This document shows positions 12,289 through 23,774 of a stretch of DNA of 64,000 nucleotides, piece by piece. Made by a program: the position numbers and the translations under genes. The notes under the pieces were generated by a model that worked only from the letters and a program-made list of their open reading frames with translations, did no database searches and was not told the DNA's origin. This stretch comes from Piliocolobus tephrosceles (taxonomy: Eukaryota > Chordata > Mammalia > Primates > Cercopithecidae). Numbering within the stretch: position 1 is the first letter of the stretch; each line of letters starts with the position of its first letter. The stretch covers positions 126,507,114 through 126,571,113 of the forward strand of contig NC_045441.1 of NCBI RefSeq assembly GCF_002776525.5, written 5' to 3'.

Positions 12289-12350
12289 GTCAATACACAT
12301 AGTGTGTTTGAAACAGTGCCTGGTACACCACAGGTACTGCTTCAACTTTA
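12289..12350 (+). repeat. MIR, 3' part
   Basis: Continuation of the MIR at 11846: 'acagtgcctggtacacca' matches the MIR tail 'acagtgcctggcacatag'. Confidence 0.7.
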
Positions 12351-13579
12351 GATAGCATGAAGTGTCCTATTCTCTGTCCTGATACAGGTCACACTACGTC
12401 AAGATATGAGATCCTCAGTGAAGGAAGGTGGTATGAAAGGGTTGTTTTACTCCCACTTAAATGTGAAGCCACTTGTTAACTCAAATTCTATCTCCTGAGA
12501 ACTAAGCACCTCAGGCCTATTTAGCTGCCAACAGTCAGCAAGGGGCTTAAGTGCCCAATGGTCCTCTTAAAGAGTGCCTGTCACCTTCAGAGAATGTTCT
12601 AAGCTGCTCCTCTTGAAAGAAATTCCATGAATATGAGCAGCCTAGACTCATTAGTAGCTCTGTTCCCATTGGTACTGCTAATTGCACAACTATTTAGGCA
12701 ACAGAGGCCTTGTTTACTTTTCTCCTTCATTCAGCACTGTCATTCAGTGCTCTCAGAGCCTTGTCACGGTGAGTCCACAGTCATCCAGGGACTAAGCCTC
12801 TATGCAAGTGAGGGGATCCTCAAGCATTTCAATTGGGCTAGCATAGCAATAATTTGACCATATGAAGGTGGGGACAAGGGAAAAAGCTGTTCTTCACAAT
12901 CTGTGACCAGAATCACTACAAATGCAGCCAACCGAGAATTATTCCAGAGCTGACTATCCAGTCTGTGAGTCAGGCATGTCCGCGGCTACCCATCGCTCTC
13001 CTTCCCTCTGAACCCTTTCATCCTCGGCAGCTGACAGAGGTGAGAGGCAGAGGCACTAATGCCAAGGCAAGAAACTTTTGCTCTTAATTAATATCTTAAA
13101 AAAAAAAAAAGCCAATTAAAGATTTGGGGAATGGCTTTCAAATAATCAATTTAATTCATTTCATCTTTCCTTATTCTCCCATTAACATAGATGATCACAA
13201 AATAGCAGAACGTTTTGAACACTGGACAAGAAGAGGCAAAAGTAGCAACCAGCTGACTACAGAAGAGAATGGGCAGCTATTTTTAACAGCACAGGTACGT
13301 TTTCTAATCATTCGTGGCCTGCTTTAAGATGGCTGTTTGCATAATGCTAGCAAGGAAGGACTTACAGAGAGTGGATGCCAGGAGAGGCTTAAGATAAGGC
13401 TGTTCTTCTCCTTATTTGAACCTGCACTGCCCAACGGTGAGCTATGCTTTAACCGGACAATGTGGAGTTTAACTGTACCCTGTGACTTTTAGTGTAGAAA
13501 CAATAACACCTATGATTTTTGAAAAGTTAATTTGAGTCTCAAGGAGACAAAAGGAGAAGAGAGAAAAAAAAATAAACAC

Positions 13580-13887
13580 TAGTCAGGCACGGTGGTTCAC
13601 TTCTGTAATCCCAGCGCTTTGGGATAGCCGGGTGGGACGACTGTTTGAGTCTAGGAATTCAAGACCAGCCTAGGTAATATAGCGAGACCGCAGCTCTAAA
13701 AAAAGAAAAAAAAAAAAAAAATTAGCTGGGCGTGGTGGTACATGCCTGTAGTCCTAGCTGTTCCAGAGGCTAAGGAGGGAAGATTGCTTGAGCCCAGGAG
13801 ATCAAAGTTACAGTGAGTCATGACTGGACCACTGCACTCCAACCTGGGTGACAGGGCGAGATCCTGTCTCAAAAAAATAAAAATAAA
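13580..13887 (+). mobile_element. Alu (J-type, old)
   Basis: Diverged dimeric Alu ('gtcaggcacggtggttcac' start, central A-rich linker at 13697-13720, final 'gatcctgtctcaaaaaaat'). 'agaccagcctaggtaatata' and 'gagcccaggagatcaaag' are J-like variants. Confidence 0.88.
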
Positions 13888-14349
13888 GACAACTGAATTC
13901 CTTCAATGTACATGAATGGGCAACATTTGAGTTTGGGGCTTGTTTTATATACACACACATTCTGATTGCGGACACTATGCCATCTCCCCTAAGGAATTTC
14001 AAGGGAGACCATCAAGTTGTCAGCAGAGAATTCACTGTTGTTTCCTTAGTAGAAAAGGAAATCTCAGGTCCCCGTCTCTTCCAGGGTTTACTGAAATGTC
14101 CCCCCTTCATCCTTTGGCTGCCCTGAATCAGAAAAAATACTGTAAAATCCCTTTTGAGGAGATATGGGTGCAGATTTCTCCATGAAAATTTCAGATGAAA
14201 ACGGCCACTGCTCTTCCAGAACCCTAGACCAGTTGTCACCTGAACTCTGCTTATGACATTCACATGGCACTACCCTGCATTGTGGTTGTTTATCCATGTT
14301 TCATTTCCCTTGCTGGTATTAGGAATATGGAGGACACAAACCATCTCTC

Positions 14350-14515
14350 ACGTATGGATGAATTTTGGCAAGTAACCTAACTTCACTATGCTTCAGTTTT
14401 CAACACTTGTCAAATGGAGATGACAGCTTACTGTATATGGTTGTAAAAATTAAATATGATAATGCATTTAGAACATTTAGAACCATAGAGGTTAACAGTG
14501 ATTGTTACAGAAACA
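14350..14515 (+). repeat. MIR
   Basis: Diverged MIR: 'tggcaagtaacctaacttca' then 'gcttcagttttcaacacttg' and 'caaatggagatgac', matching the MIR core 'gcaagttacttaacctct...cctcagtttcctcat'. Confidence 0.7.
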
Positions 14516-14522
14516 TTTTTTT

Positions 14523-14577
14523 CCTCACAAGTGCCTGGGACAGAATTAAAATGTTTTAATAAATGAATGAATAAAAG
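14523..14577 (+). repeat. L2/MIR-like 3' tail
   Basis: 'gtgcctgggacagaatta' followed by 'ttttaataaatgaatgaata' is the typical end of an L2-type element. Short and low specificity. Confidence 0.45.
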
Positions 14578-16177
14578 ATATTTTAAAATCATTTTGGATC
14601 CCAGCCAACGTCACTTTAAGAGAAAGAGTCACAATTGAAACATGGATTCAAAAGACTGTGCTATATGGGAAATGGTCTGAAAATTAAGGGAAAGAAAATT
14701 CTGTTAAGTGGACATACACATCAGTATTCAGGAGACGCCCAGGGAATGCGAAAGGAAGCAAAACTTCACAAATCTTTCAAAATGAGAAAGTGAACATCAT
14801 GTTAAGTAGCCAGGCCTTCCAAATTACAATGTTGTTGCCCGGTATTCATTCCATAGGCTCTTCTGTTGGATACCCCAGCTCCCGCTGATGTGACTTTGTC
14901 ATCAATATTATATCTGTGTTATATATGACGTGCCTTTTGTCACATGCATCCTTTAATTTGCTTCCCACACCAACGCCTCCAAATCCCCTTTGCTATTCCT
15001 TCCACTTCCCATGGCCTCTCTCTGGGCCCTCATTTCCCATTAGTCTCCCTGACGCTGCCAGCAGACCATTCCAAATCCTCCCCTGCCACAGGACAAAAGC
15101 TGCACAGATGTGGGGAGAGCTGGCAGTGGGAATGCTAACAGCACTGTCATCCTGTCCCAGCAGGATGATGGTCGGTTCTCTCTGGGACCAGAAACAGAAA
15201 AAGGGGGGTTAAAAAAAAGAGAAAAGAAAGACTGAAGACAGAAAAAGAGGGAAGACAAAATAACCCATTGAAATCAAAAAGGAAATGCATGAGTGAGATT
15301 TCTATCAGGAAAACCAGTAGGAGGCAATGGGGTAGGCGTGGGGAGAATAAAAACAAAAGAGCAGAGTGTGCAGGGTGGTGAAGGAAAGAAACAACACAAA
15401 AGTCCCTTGGAGGGGCAAACGAGGGGGAGGGAGTGGGCAGAAAATATGGTTGAAAGGAGCTGAAAAGCGGGAAGCACTGAGAGGAATCTCAGCTGGAATC
15501 CCTGCATCCTTAGTCTCTCTCCCAGTCTCTGCGGAATTGTTAACTCTTCCTCCCCGAGTCTCTTTTCAACTCTCTAAATGTCCAAATTCCAGTTTTTCAT
15601 AAAGGAAAGCAGCATGCTGTATAGATGAGAGAAGACATCCAAAGGAAGAAGACGCAAGCTGAAAAAAATTCAAGCCTCCCATGGCGCTTTCAGAACATAC
15701 CGCACATCTCATGTGGCACAGCCCCCAGCCTGCTTTAAAAGAGCCCATGGAAGAGAAATCAGTTGCTGCTTGTTGTGTCTGGGAGAATAACTAATCTCAG
15801 GACTCTTGTTCAGGTGTCCTCTTGATGGTGGCGGCCCACACTCCTGACCAGAGCCAATGAAGAAGAGGGCAGAGCAGAGGGGAGAGGGGCTCAGGAGTAA
15901 GGCTGCAGGAAGCAAACGAAGTGTCAACTCAAGAGCCACAAACAACATCAGCTGTGCACCTGGAAAAGAGCCTGTGAATCCTTCAGAACTGCTATTACTA
16001 AAGTCATCATTACAGTCAAGTCTTTGAACAATTTTTCAGATTTATGTCACATGAAACCATGGGACAGACATAAACCAAACTGTGAAAAATAAGTAAATGA
16101 ACAACAAAGGCCTTAAAAGATTTGCAATATTCAACAACCAGGAGGAATGTCTGTCTTGATCTTTGGCATAATGTAAA

Positions 16178-16199
16178 ACTTTTATTTATTTATTTATTT
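16178..16199. repeat. (TTTA)n microsatellite
   Basis: Five TTTA units in an otherwise non-repetitive intron stretch. Confidence 0.85.
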
Positions 16200-17567
16200 T
16201 CATTTACATGAATTCAAACTGACCAGACTTACCTACTGCAAATCTGATGCTAATTTAAAAATACAATGCCATAGTCTGGTATACATGGCTAAATCCCAGA
16301 CTTACTGAGGCTTCTTGGGAAGGCTGTTTTCTTTGTCAGGTCAGGGTATTCCAGAGTTATCATCATTACTAAGTTAGCAGAGACTATTTCAATCAACAGA
16401 GATCACCTTAAGAAGGTGATTACAGTATTGAAAAAGTATTGACAAGTTTCTGTGTACTTGTGCCTGACTTCAAGAACAGTACAATTTAAAGGAGTTTCTA
16501 TCATCAAAAAGAGAGGAGTGGTTTTGCTATGATAGTTTTCAATAAAATGCAAAGGTTAATATAAACTGAATTAGCAACTAAAGATATTAAAAAACAAACA
16601 AAACAACAGTTGAGCTGAAGTGTTTAGCTCTTGTGGAATTAGGTGAATTAGGCTATATCAAATTATTTTACATCCATATTTCTGAATAAATAAAAAAGTT
16701 AAGATAGACATCGAGAATGAAATTGACAATGTCTATCAAGGTTGATAAAAACTAATTTCAATAAGAATCAATTGCATTTGAGTCTCCATATTCAGCTATA
16801 GTAGTAAAGTGTTAAAAATTGCCATCCATCAAAAATGCAGTGATCCTTGGTCTGAACATCATAAGAACATTTTATTTGCAAACAAAAGAGATGGATTGTG
16901 CTCTTCCATCTCTACAGTCTTTCTCCCTGTGCGATTAGAGATCCTGGTGAGGCAGGAAGGGTATAGGATGCCTTCTGAGACCTCAGGAATTATTTGCCTA
17001 GAAGTGAAGTTAGGATGATTACTGTGAATATTGTGTTTCTTCTAGTGAGCATAAATATTAAGCTGATTAATTTATAACATCTAACCAAAGCATTAGAAGA
17101 CTAAGCACTCCCACCCCCCCAAAAAAGACTGAATTCCTTTGTGTCCTTCCACTTGGGTGGAGTGGTATTGTGTGACTCAATCTTTGCAAAAGTCACTGCG
17201 GGTTAATGAGAAACAGATTTGTATTGGAATGTTAGGTTTTGATCAAAGCCCTCAGAGACTAATGTGCCAGATGAATTGATGCCAGGCAAAGTAGGTGTGT
17301 ACTGATCTACATTTGGGGTTAGAAACTCCAAGTCCTGTGAGCTTGGACGAACGGTGCTTTCAAAGGCCCTATTTTTGGAGGCAGGGGAAAGAGAGGAAAT
17401 AGAGGAAGTGAAAAGCTACTGTGTTAGGGTGATATCATCCCAGGACTCATCATTCGTGTCCCTGGGGTGACTCAGATGAGGAGTCCTGCTGTTTTCGTTT
17501 TTAGTATAATCATATTTCAAATATTGCATGGGCTAGACTTATGTTAAAACCTTCATTATTGTTATCA

Positions 17568-17755
17568 TTTTTTTTTTTTCTTCAAGAAACAGGATCTGGC
17601 TCAGCTTCCCAGGCTGGAGTGCAGTGGTGCAATTTTAACTCACTCAGCCTTCACCTTCTGGGCTCAAGCAATCCTTCCACCTCAGCCTGAAGTAGCTGCA
17701 ACTATGGGCCCACCATGCCTGGCCATCTTGTATTTTTATTTATGAAACCTGGGTT
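17568..17755 (-). mobile_element. Partial Alu (old, minus strand)
   Basis: Starts with a T run, then 'cccaggctggagtgcagtgg' and 'gggctcaagcaatccttcca'. The downstream region is strongly degenerate, ending near 'ttgtatttttatttatgaaa'. About half an Alu, J-like. Confidence 0.8.
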
Positions 17756-17869
17756 CTTAGGACCCAGAACCAAAGTCAAATAGAAAAATGAAGCTCTAAG
17801 GGATTCCAGGTGAGTCAGAAGTTCAGGACATTGCTCACTTTAAACTGCAGAGACCGGGACATAAGAGAG

Positions 17870-18215
17870 TGTGGTAGATTAAATATCTCCATGAATTATG
17901 CACAGCTCTGGCCATCAAACAGTGGAATCTGTTTCCCAACCTTTTAAGTCTGGGCTGGCCCTGTGACTTGTTTTAGCCAACAGTATACAGTAGAGAGCAA
18001 CCAGAACTTCCCAACTTAGCTTCAGGACATCTGGCAGCTTCCACTATCACCCATGGGAACCCAGCACTACCATGCTGTGAAGAATCTTGGGAAAAAAAGA
18101 CCAGGTGTTGAGAAAGGCTTAGGTGTCCTGGCCTTCCATAGCCATCCCAGCTGAAAGCCCCAAACATGTAAGAGTCCATCTTCAATAAAGCCTCATCCAA
18201 AAAAGGGGCTGACTG
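17870..18215. repeat. Old LTR-like interspersed repeat
   Basis: Contains 'ctgggctggccctgtgactt' and 'gttttagccaacagtat', a wording common in mammalian LTR-type repeats, and ends near 'caataaagcctcat'. The family is not certain. Confidence 0.4.
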
Positions 18216-18332
18216 CAGCCTCCTAAATGAGACCAAGTGAGACGGTGGATACAGAGAGGATCCTAGGACTAGGGGAGGAAATACTGCTTCTCGAGGAAAG
18301 ATGAAAAGATGGGTAGGGGGATGTGGAGGGAG

Positions 18333-18405
18333 AGATTCCTGGATTGTGTTGTCACTCAAATAGATGGCCAGTGTCTCACCTAACTCCAGAGAAAGGGTAG
18401 GTGGG
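18333..18405 (+). repeat. Copy 1 of a locally duplicated 70-bp segment
   Basis: 'attcctggattgtgttgtca' and 'gatggccagtgtctcacc' recur with changes at 20500-20572. The two copies share roughly three quarters of positions by eye and have the same orientation. Confidence 0.7.
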
Positions 18406-19089
18406 CACCAAATGTCTTAAGGTATCTAAGCAAGCATTCAATCTCTTGGGTAAAGGGTATACTAAAAAGAGTAAATTGGAAGTGATCAACAAGACAGCAA
18501 CTAGGAGAACTTTAAACCTGAGCTAAAGAAAAATAAAGTGACAGTATACATCTAACCCTCACCTGAGCTTTGTGCAGTAGAAATCCTGAGATATTTTCTT
18601 ATTCAGGGAAAAAGAATATAGTAGCACTGTGGCTTCACTCTTGCCCAGAAAGGAATAGTTTTAACTGCAAGAGATTGAATAGCCAGGGAAATAGGAGATG
18701 GAATGATACAAGCCCCAGACTTAGCACCAAAAATACATCCTACCTACCTAGACTTTCCAGGGCAGACGGGTTTGGGATTATCCAACCCAGCCTACAAGGA
18801 GTAAAGAAATTTTGTCATCACGGCCCTTCTGCTTTCCTGGTCTTTCCTTTTTCCAACCCACCCTTTCCACCATTATTCTGTTCAAGCAGAATCTCCACAG
18901 TGAGAAGGTGCTGAAGACAAAGCAAGGGGTGTCTAATGTGATTGATAGTTTGGTACCTACCTTGCAAGGACCATATGATGGGATGCGTCTACTATAAACA
19001 ATTGGCAAATAAGTGCTTGACAAATGGTAGCTACGTTATCTATCTGTGGCTTTACCATAGGACTCAAAACAGCTCCACATATCTGTTTT

Positions 19090-19245
19090 AAATTTAATTA
19101 TACACATGATCTTATTTTTTCTTTAGCCTGCAATTACTTGCAAACAGTGACTGTATTTTATTTTTGTGTGTGTACCATCTATAACAGGCAGCTCCTGTTA
19201 GGGACTACACAAGTATTTGTTAAATGAATGAATCAATGAATGGAA
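19090..19245 (+). repeat. L2 3'-end fragment
   Basis: 'aacagtgactgtattttatt' ... 'aagtatttgttaaatgaatg' is the L2 3'-end pattern, followed by an A run starting at 19269. Confidence 0.65.
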
Positions 19246-19275
19246 TAAGACATACTTGCTGAATTGCAAAAAAAA

Positions 19276-19306
<31 letters not shown>

Positions 19307-20226
19307 GGAGCAAAAAGGATGTGAATGTTTACGAATATGCTTACTGTCTACAGGCTGAATTTGGGTGCAAAAGGAGTCGGCCATAGGCTGACTATCAGGG
19401 CTCAAAGAAACTTTTCCAATCTCTCTGTATACCAAGGTCCAGTAGAATTAGACTATTTCATTCCTTCTCGTTTAAAACAGCCTAGCTAGGCAGTATTTTT
19501 TCCACTTTATTCCTGGAAATACTATGAAACATGATAAGTTGAATGTAACCGTTTAGATTTAGTATTCATCAAATGTGTTTATGCTTCCAAAGGGTTTTTA
19601 GAGGCAGGTGCTATAGTGCCTGCTACTTCTTGCAAATGATCTGGCACCAAATTAGAAATCCAGTTAGAAAGCAGTCTGGAAGGTTAGTATGATTTGCCAC
19701 AGACAACACAATAGTACCAGACGTTTTCAAAGAGAATAAAGTGTAACTTGGGTGGAAAAGATAAATGAGATCAAACACAAAAAAAAAAAAAAAAAAAAGG
19801 AGAAACTAGAAAGATGTAAAAAAATTATCCTCGTGAATCCTCACAATGATGAACCACAAATATGGATTAGGCAGGGAATCCCAACCCATTAATTTAGAGA
19901 AGAGCTCTAGAAAAAATAAAGTGTATGATACCAGGCTGCATTTATTTTTGTCCCCTATTTAAAAAAAAAAAGTAATTAGTCTGAAAAATAGCCTGTAAAG
20001 AACTTGGTATGAACACTGTTTCTATTAATTGCTTGGTTAGGACGGCCTATATGTGTCAGTGGTCTGCAACCACGACTGCCTCACATAAGCAGGGGCAGTC
20101 GGCTAAACGTTCAAGAGTATTTCTGCCATTCTGAAGACCGTCTGGATGAAAGGCATCTTAGAAAATGCAAAATGCAATGGATTTCACAGATAAGTGATCC
20201 TCGGTAAGTTCACTATGCCTACTCAC

Positions 20227-20347
20227 CGTGGTCAAGGATATATTTCACAATCTCCCCGTTGCCGGTTTTAGCTGCGTAGTGAAGGAGTGAACAGTGATCT
20301 GGTCCCTGAATTAGCAGACTGCCTCCATTTTTATAGCTTTCTATTAG
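20227..20347 (-). CDS. DGKI: DGKI coding exon, first visible ankyrin repeat
   Basis: Exon of 121 bp with a strong acceptor (CTCTCTTGCAG ending at 20348) and consensus donor GTGAGT beginning at 20226. It opens in phase 0 with LIESYKNGGSLLIQ, continues GPDHCSLLHYAAKTGNGE and IVKYILDH, and leaves one G that completes glycine in the next exon. SLLHYAAKTGNGEIVKYIL fits the ankyrin consensus (TPLH.AA..G..EIV..LL), confirming this as the start of the ankyrin block. Upstream it joins AGDLMK from the exon at 24521. The neighbouring introns are 4,173 bp on the 5' side and 10,449 bp on the 3' side. No frameshift or stop is present, and both splice borders look functional. Confidence 0.95.
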
Positions 20348-20499
20348 CTGCAAGAGAGACATACAAAAAGAAGCTCAGGCAGAATCCGGAACAAGGATAA
20401 CAAGGATAACAGCTAACTGGTAATAAAATAAGGGTCATGTAGCAAACCATAATGTCTATGTCAGAGGACATAGAGGAAAGTCAAAAAGATGAAGTAACA

Positions 20500-20572
20500 T
20501 TCCTGGACTGTGTTGTCACTCACAGAGATGACCAGTGTCTCTTCTAACTCTGGAGAGAGTCTGTGGGTATTG
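20500..20572 (+). repeat. Copy 2 of a locally duplicated 70-bp segment
   Basis: 'attcctggactgtgttgtca' and 'gatgaccagtgtctcttc' match the segment at 18333-18405. The copies lie on either side of the 121-bp DGKI exon, about 2.1 kb apart. Confidence 0.7.
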
Positions 20573-20872
20573 AACAGGCTAGGGAAACTGAATCATGCTG
20601 AATTACTTTTTTCATTTATTTTCTAAGCACTGGTCTCTATGGTCTCTGTCTCAAGGGAGTGAGGGGTGGAGTGGAAAACAAAAGCTTCTCTATGTTGCCT
20701 TAGCATTCTCTTGAGTGAAAGAGTAATTATGGCTATAAGCAGGAATACCTTGGGGACTGTAGCTAAGCTTCTTGCCCGCGTCCTTCAGTTTTTCTTTAGT
20801 CTTATGAAACTATATACCAAATATCAAAGCTGCTTTGTCTCTCCTGTGTAAGATCACTGAATACAAGTATAG

Positions 20873-20912
20873 ACACATACGCACGCATGCATGCACGCAC
20901 ACGAACACACGC
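20873..20912. repeat. CA/CG/TG-rich simple tract
   Basis: Alternating purine-pyrimidine run: 'acacatacgcacgcatgcat' then 'gcacgcacacgaacacac'. Confidence 0.75.
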
Positions 20913-21394
20913 CTGGCTTCCTTCTTCATCCAGATCTTTAGCCCAGCCTGCAAACCTTGTGTTAATCACCCAACACATACCTAACAGGCTAGAGATGATG
21001 TACAGAGTGAGACCCAAAATGATTCAGAAAATGTAATAGTTTCTATGTGAGAGAAGACTGGAAAAAAAAAAACCAGAATTTTGTAGCCTGAGGATAAGGT
21101 GGCTAAATGAGGATATGGTCTAAGTTTATAAAATACTGAACATTACAGAAAATGTGAACGAGTCCCTCATCTCCAAACTACAGTATATCAGGACAAGAGT
21201 GCCTACATGAAGCTTCTAATAGGTAATTTTGGGACAAATGAGAATTAAATAACCCAGCAGGTAATAAGCAAAATGAACACATTATCTTTTAAGAAGTTAG
21301 ATGGCACACATTATAGATAATCAGACATCCCATACGGTGAAAGAGCATAAATGACATAAAAGCAAAGGATAAGCCCTAGTGTTCTATACCATTG

Positions 21395-21611
21395 TAGGAT
21401 GACTATAGTTAATAATATATTAAATAGTTGTAAATAGCTAGAAGGAGGATGTTGAACATTCCCAACATAAAGAAATGATAAATGTGTGAGGTGTTGGATA
21501 TGCTAATTACCCTGACCTGATCACTGTATATTATATGTGTCAAAACATCACTATGTACTCCATGAATATGTATAATCATTTGTCAATTAAAAATATTTTT
21601 TTAAAAAAAGA
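21395..21611 (+). mobile_element. L1 3' end (5'-truncated)
   Basis: Matches the L1 3' UTR pattern: 'ggatgactatagttaataat' near the start, 'aaaacatcactatgtactcc' and 'ccatgaatatgtataatcat' near the end, then an A-rich tail at 21590-21609. Confidence 0.8.
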
Positions 21612-21639
21612 ACGTAAATTCAGAGTTCACGTCTTCACT

Positions 21640-21890
21640 CAAATACATCCATAGCATTGTCATGTGCTAGATGTCAGGAAGATAAATGTGAATACAATTC
21701 AGTCACTGTGCCCAAAGCCCTCACAGCCCACGGGGGAGACAGATAGGTAAAGAGTCACACAGTAATGGACGGGAACATCACAAAGGTCTCAGAGAAGCAC
21801 TAGGGACGCATGAAGCAGGGGATGGAAAGAGCCACGGAAGACCTCCCAGGGCGTGGATCAAAAGCAGTAGCTGAATGAAGGTAAGGAACA
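21640..21890. repeat. Old dispersed repeat-like segment (L2/unclassified)
   Basis: Shows the recurrent pattern 'cccacgggggagacagatag' followed by 'agtcacacagtaatg', also seen in relaxed form near 49500, 54000 and 63600. I cannot name the family. Confidence 0.4.
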
Positions 21891-22216
21891 TATGGGACTT
21901 CCATCCCTAAACTGGGGGGCAAGAGGGCAGGAAGAAGTAGCTAGCAACTTTCCACAGAAGTCTAAAAGGGAATCCTGTTCTGTTCAACCGCATTGTCTTA
22001 AAATGACACTCCCTTTCTTTGTGGGCAGATCGACAAAGGATAACAGCATAGACCCAACCAAACCTGTTCAGGGTCAACTGCCTGGATCCTGCCTTCCTGT
22101 GCTGTTTCTAGACACCGTGAACATTCAGTTAGTCCATGGGCATTTTTTGCAGCCCAGTTGTCCAGGAGCTATTTGTGACAGCCTTCACACAGGGGTGGCT
22201 CCAGAGATGTTCTGTT

Positions 22217-22276
22217 CGCTAGTCTCTCGCTCTCTTTCTCTCCCTCTCTCTCTTTCTTTCTCTCCCTCTCCCTCTT
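22217..22276. repeat. (CT)n-rich microsatellite
   Basis: CT/CTTT/CCCT-rich tract, 60 bp, imperfect. Confidence 0.9.
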
Positions 22277-22478
22277 GTACAAACACATACACATGTACCC
22301 AATTTAATATTTTATATATATTGCACTTTCTACTCAGAAGAAAGAAACAAAAGAAGTTGGAGAAGAGAAGGAGGGCATGAATATTTGAGAAGGAAAATAA
22401 AGAAAATATGTAAGAGAGAAAAAGTAAAACCTTAAGCCCTCAGAAAATATTCCATCTCTCAGTAAATAAGGTGTTATT

Positions 22479-22787
22479 GGCCGGGCGTGGTGGTTCATGC
22501 CTGTAATCCCAGTACTTTGGGAGGCCGAGGCGGGCAGGTCACGAGGTCAGGAGATCAACACCATCCTGGCTAACACAGTGAAACCCCGTCTCTACTAAAA
22601 ATATAAAAAATTAGCCGGGTGTGGTGGCGGGCACCTGTAGTCCCAGCTACTCGAGAGGCTGAGGCAGGAGAATGGTGTGAACCCAGGAGGCAGAGGTTGC
22701 AGCGAGCCAAGACTACACCACTGGACTCCAGCCTGGGCAACAGAGCGAGACTCCATTTCCAAAAAGAAAACCAAACGAACAAAAAAT
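22479..22787 (+). mobile_element. Alu (Y/Sc-type) with target duplication
   Basis: Full-length Alu with 'gaggtcaggagatcaacacc' and 'aatggtgtgaacccaggagg' (Y-like). Near-perfect 14-bp target duplications: aataaggtgttatt at 22465-22478 and aataagatgttatt at 22788-22801. Confidence 0.93.
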
Positions 22788-22847
22788 AATAAGATGTTAT
22801 TAAGTCATGTTTTAGTCATTTAGGCAAGAATTATAACAGAGAATGCA

Positions 22848-22924
22848 TTAGGTTGGTGCAAAAATAATTGCAGTTTTTGTCACTGCAATGATAAAAACCG
22901 AATTACTTTTGCACCAACCTATAA
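22848..22924 (+). mobile_element. MADE1 (full-length mariner-derived MITE, hairpin)
   Basis: Near-perfect palindrome: the 5' arm reads 'ttaggttggtgcaaaaataa' and the 3' arm 'ttacttttgcaccaacct'. The arms pair over about 35 bp with one mismatch region near 'tgcag/accg'. This is the Hsmar1-derived MITE that seeded the miR-548 family in primates. On either strand within the DGKI transcript it would fold as a hairpin. Confidence 0.9.
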
Positions 22925-23234
22925 TAAGACAACCAGCTGGATATAGTGATTTCCCACATTGCAAATGATTCTCTATTTAAAAGTACAAAAAAAAGTGTGA
23001 TAATGAACTCAGGATCCTGGGAAATCAGTTGCCTAAACTGAAAGCATATAGAAAATAAAATGGAAGGGTTTCAAATGTACAGTGCTTTGCCAAATTTTCT
23101 GGTGTAGAAACCCACCAGGGGCAGGAATCAATTATATTAATGCCTTTGTTTCCCACAAAACCTAATGGAAGGCTGTGTACAGAGTATAGGATGGTATGGG
23201 CTTAATCCACTGGTAAGAAACGGCACTGAACTCA

Positions 23235-23441
23235 TCAATATACTGCTTGGAGAGCACTCTTCTGAGTAACAATTTCTATTGACACTATGATCTGTGCAGT
23301 GGCACAGGCACCATTTTCAGGATTTGTGCCTAAAGGGGGCAGCTGATCAAGATGTTTGCAACATTTTCTCCATTTGTTTTCTTCTAGTAACCTGTTAAAA
23401 AATGTAGCATAGGTGTCCTTCAGCTTGTCCAACAGATGTGC
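23235..23441 (-). other. Open frame behind an acceptor-like site: possible alternative terminal exon
   Basis: On the minus strand the sequence CATTTTTTTAG (AG at 23443-23442) is followed by a 68-codon open frame beginning AHLLDKLKDTYATFFNRLL and ending SALQAVY before TGA at 23237-23235. It is in phase 0, the same phase in which the upstream DGKI exon (24521) ends, so splicing there would replace the whole ankyrin/PDZ tail with this sequence. I recognise no protein family in it and see no poly(A) hexamer within a few hundred bases downstream. It could equally be a chance open frame or an old pseudogene fragment. Confidence 0.25.
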
Positions 23442-23774
23442 CTAAAAAAATGTTATGTTTGAGGGTAGGAGTTTTCAGCTTTCTCTTAGGGCTATTGATT
23501 CCTCAGTCTGCAATGGCACCTTACTCCACAGGCTGAGGAATCAGGCGTAGCCTCTGCCTTCAGGCAGCTGTCATTACTACAGAGCAGATCAGTTCCAGCA
23601 GGGGGTTTGCAGGGGCATATGGGAAGTCATGAGCCTGATGCCTGAAAACGATGTGGGACCAAAAATAACTTTAGAATATTCATAGATGATGTTTATATTA
23701 TATAACAAATATTTGTATTTCCACCATGTTTAGCTATTAAAAAAACACAGATCTACACTGTCAGAATATTAATA

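Larger units (their letters stand above)
9778..20226 (-). other. DGKI: DGKI intron (between exons at 20227 and 9777)
   Basis: Intron of 10,449 bp. It contains Alus at 11978, 13580 and 17568, MIR pieces at 11846 and 14350, and L2-like pieces at 10735, 11440, 14523 and 19090. There is also a TTTA microsatellite at 16178, an old LTR-like segment at 17870, and A runs at 13088-13100, 19269-19292 and 19780-19797. Stretches 12360-13570, 14580-16170 and 16200-17560 show no feature I can support; 15180-15460 is purine-rich. Confidence 0.75.

Noticed and set aside
15040..15510. Overlapping minus-strand frames rich in S, F and L
   Set aside because: They derive from a purine-rich plus-strand tract (CT-rich on the minus strand). 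No gene is indicated.
21892..22380. 162-codon open frame on the plus strand
   Set aside because: It runs through a CT microsatellite (SLSLPLSLSFSPS stretch) and has no homology. It is kept open by the repeat.
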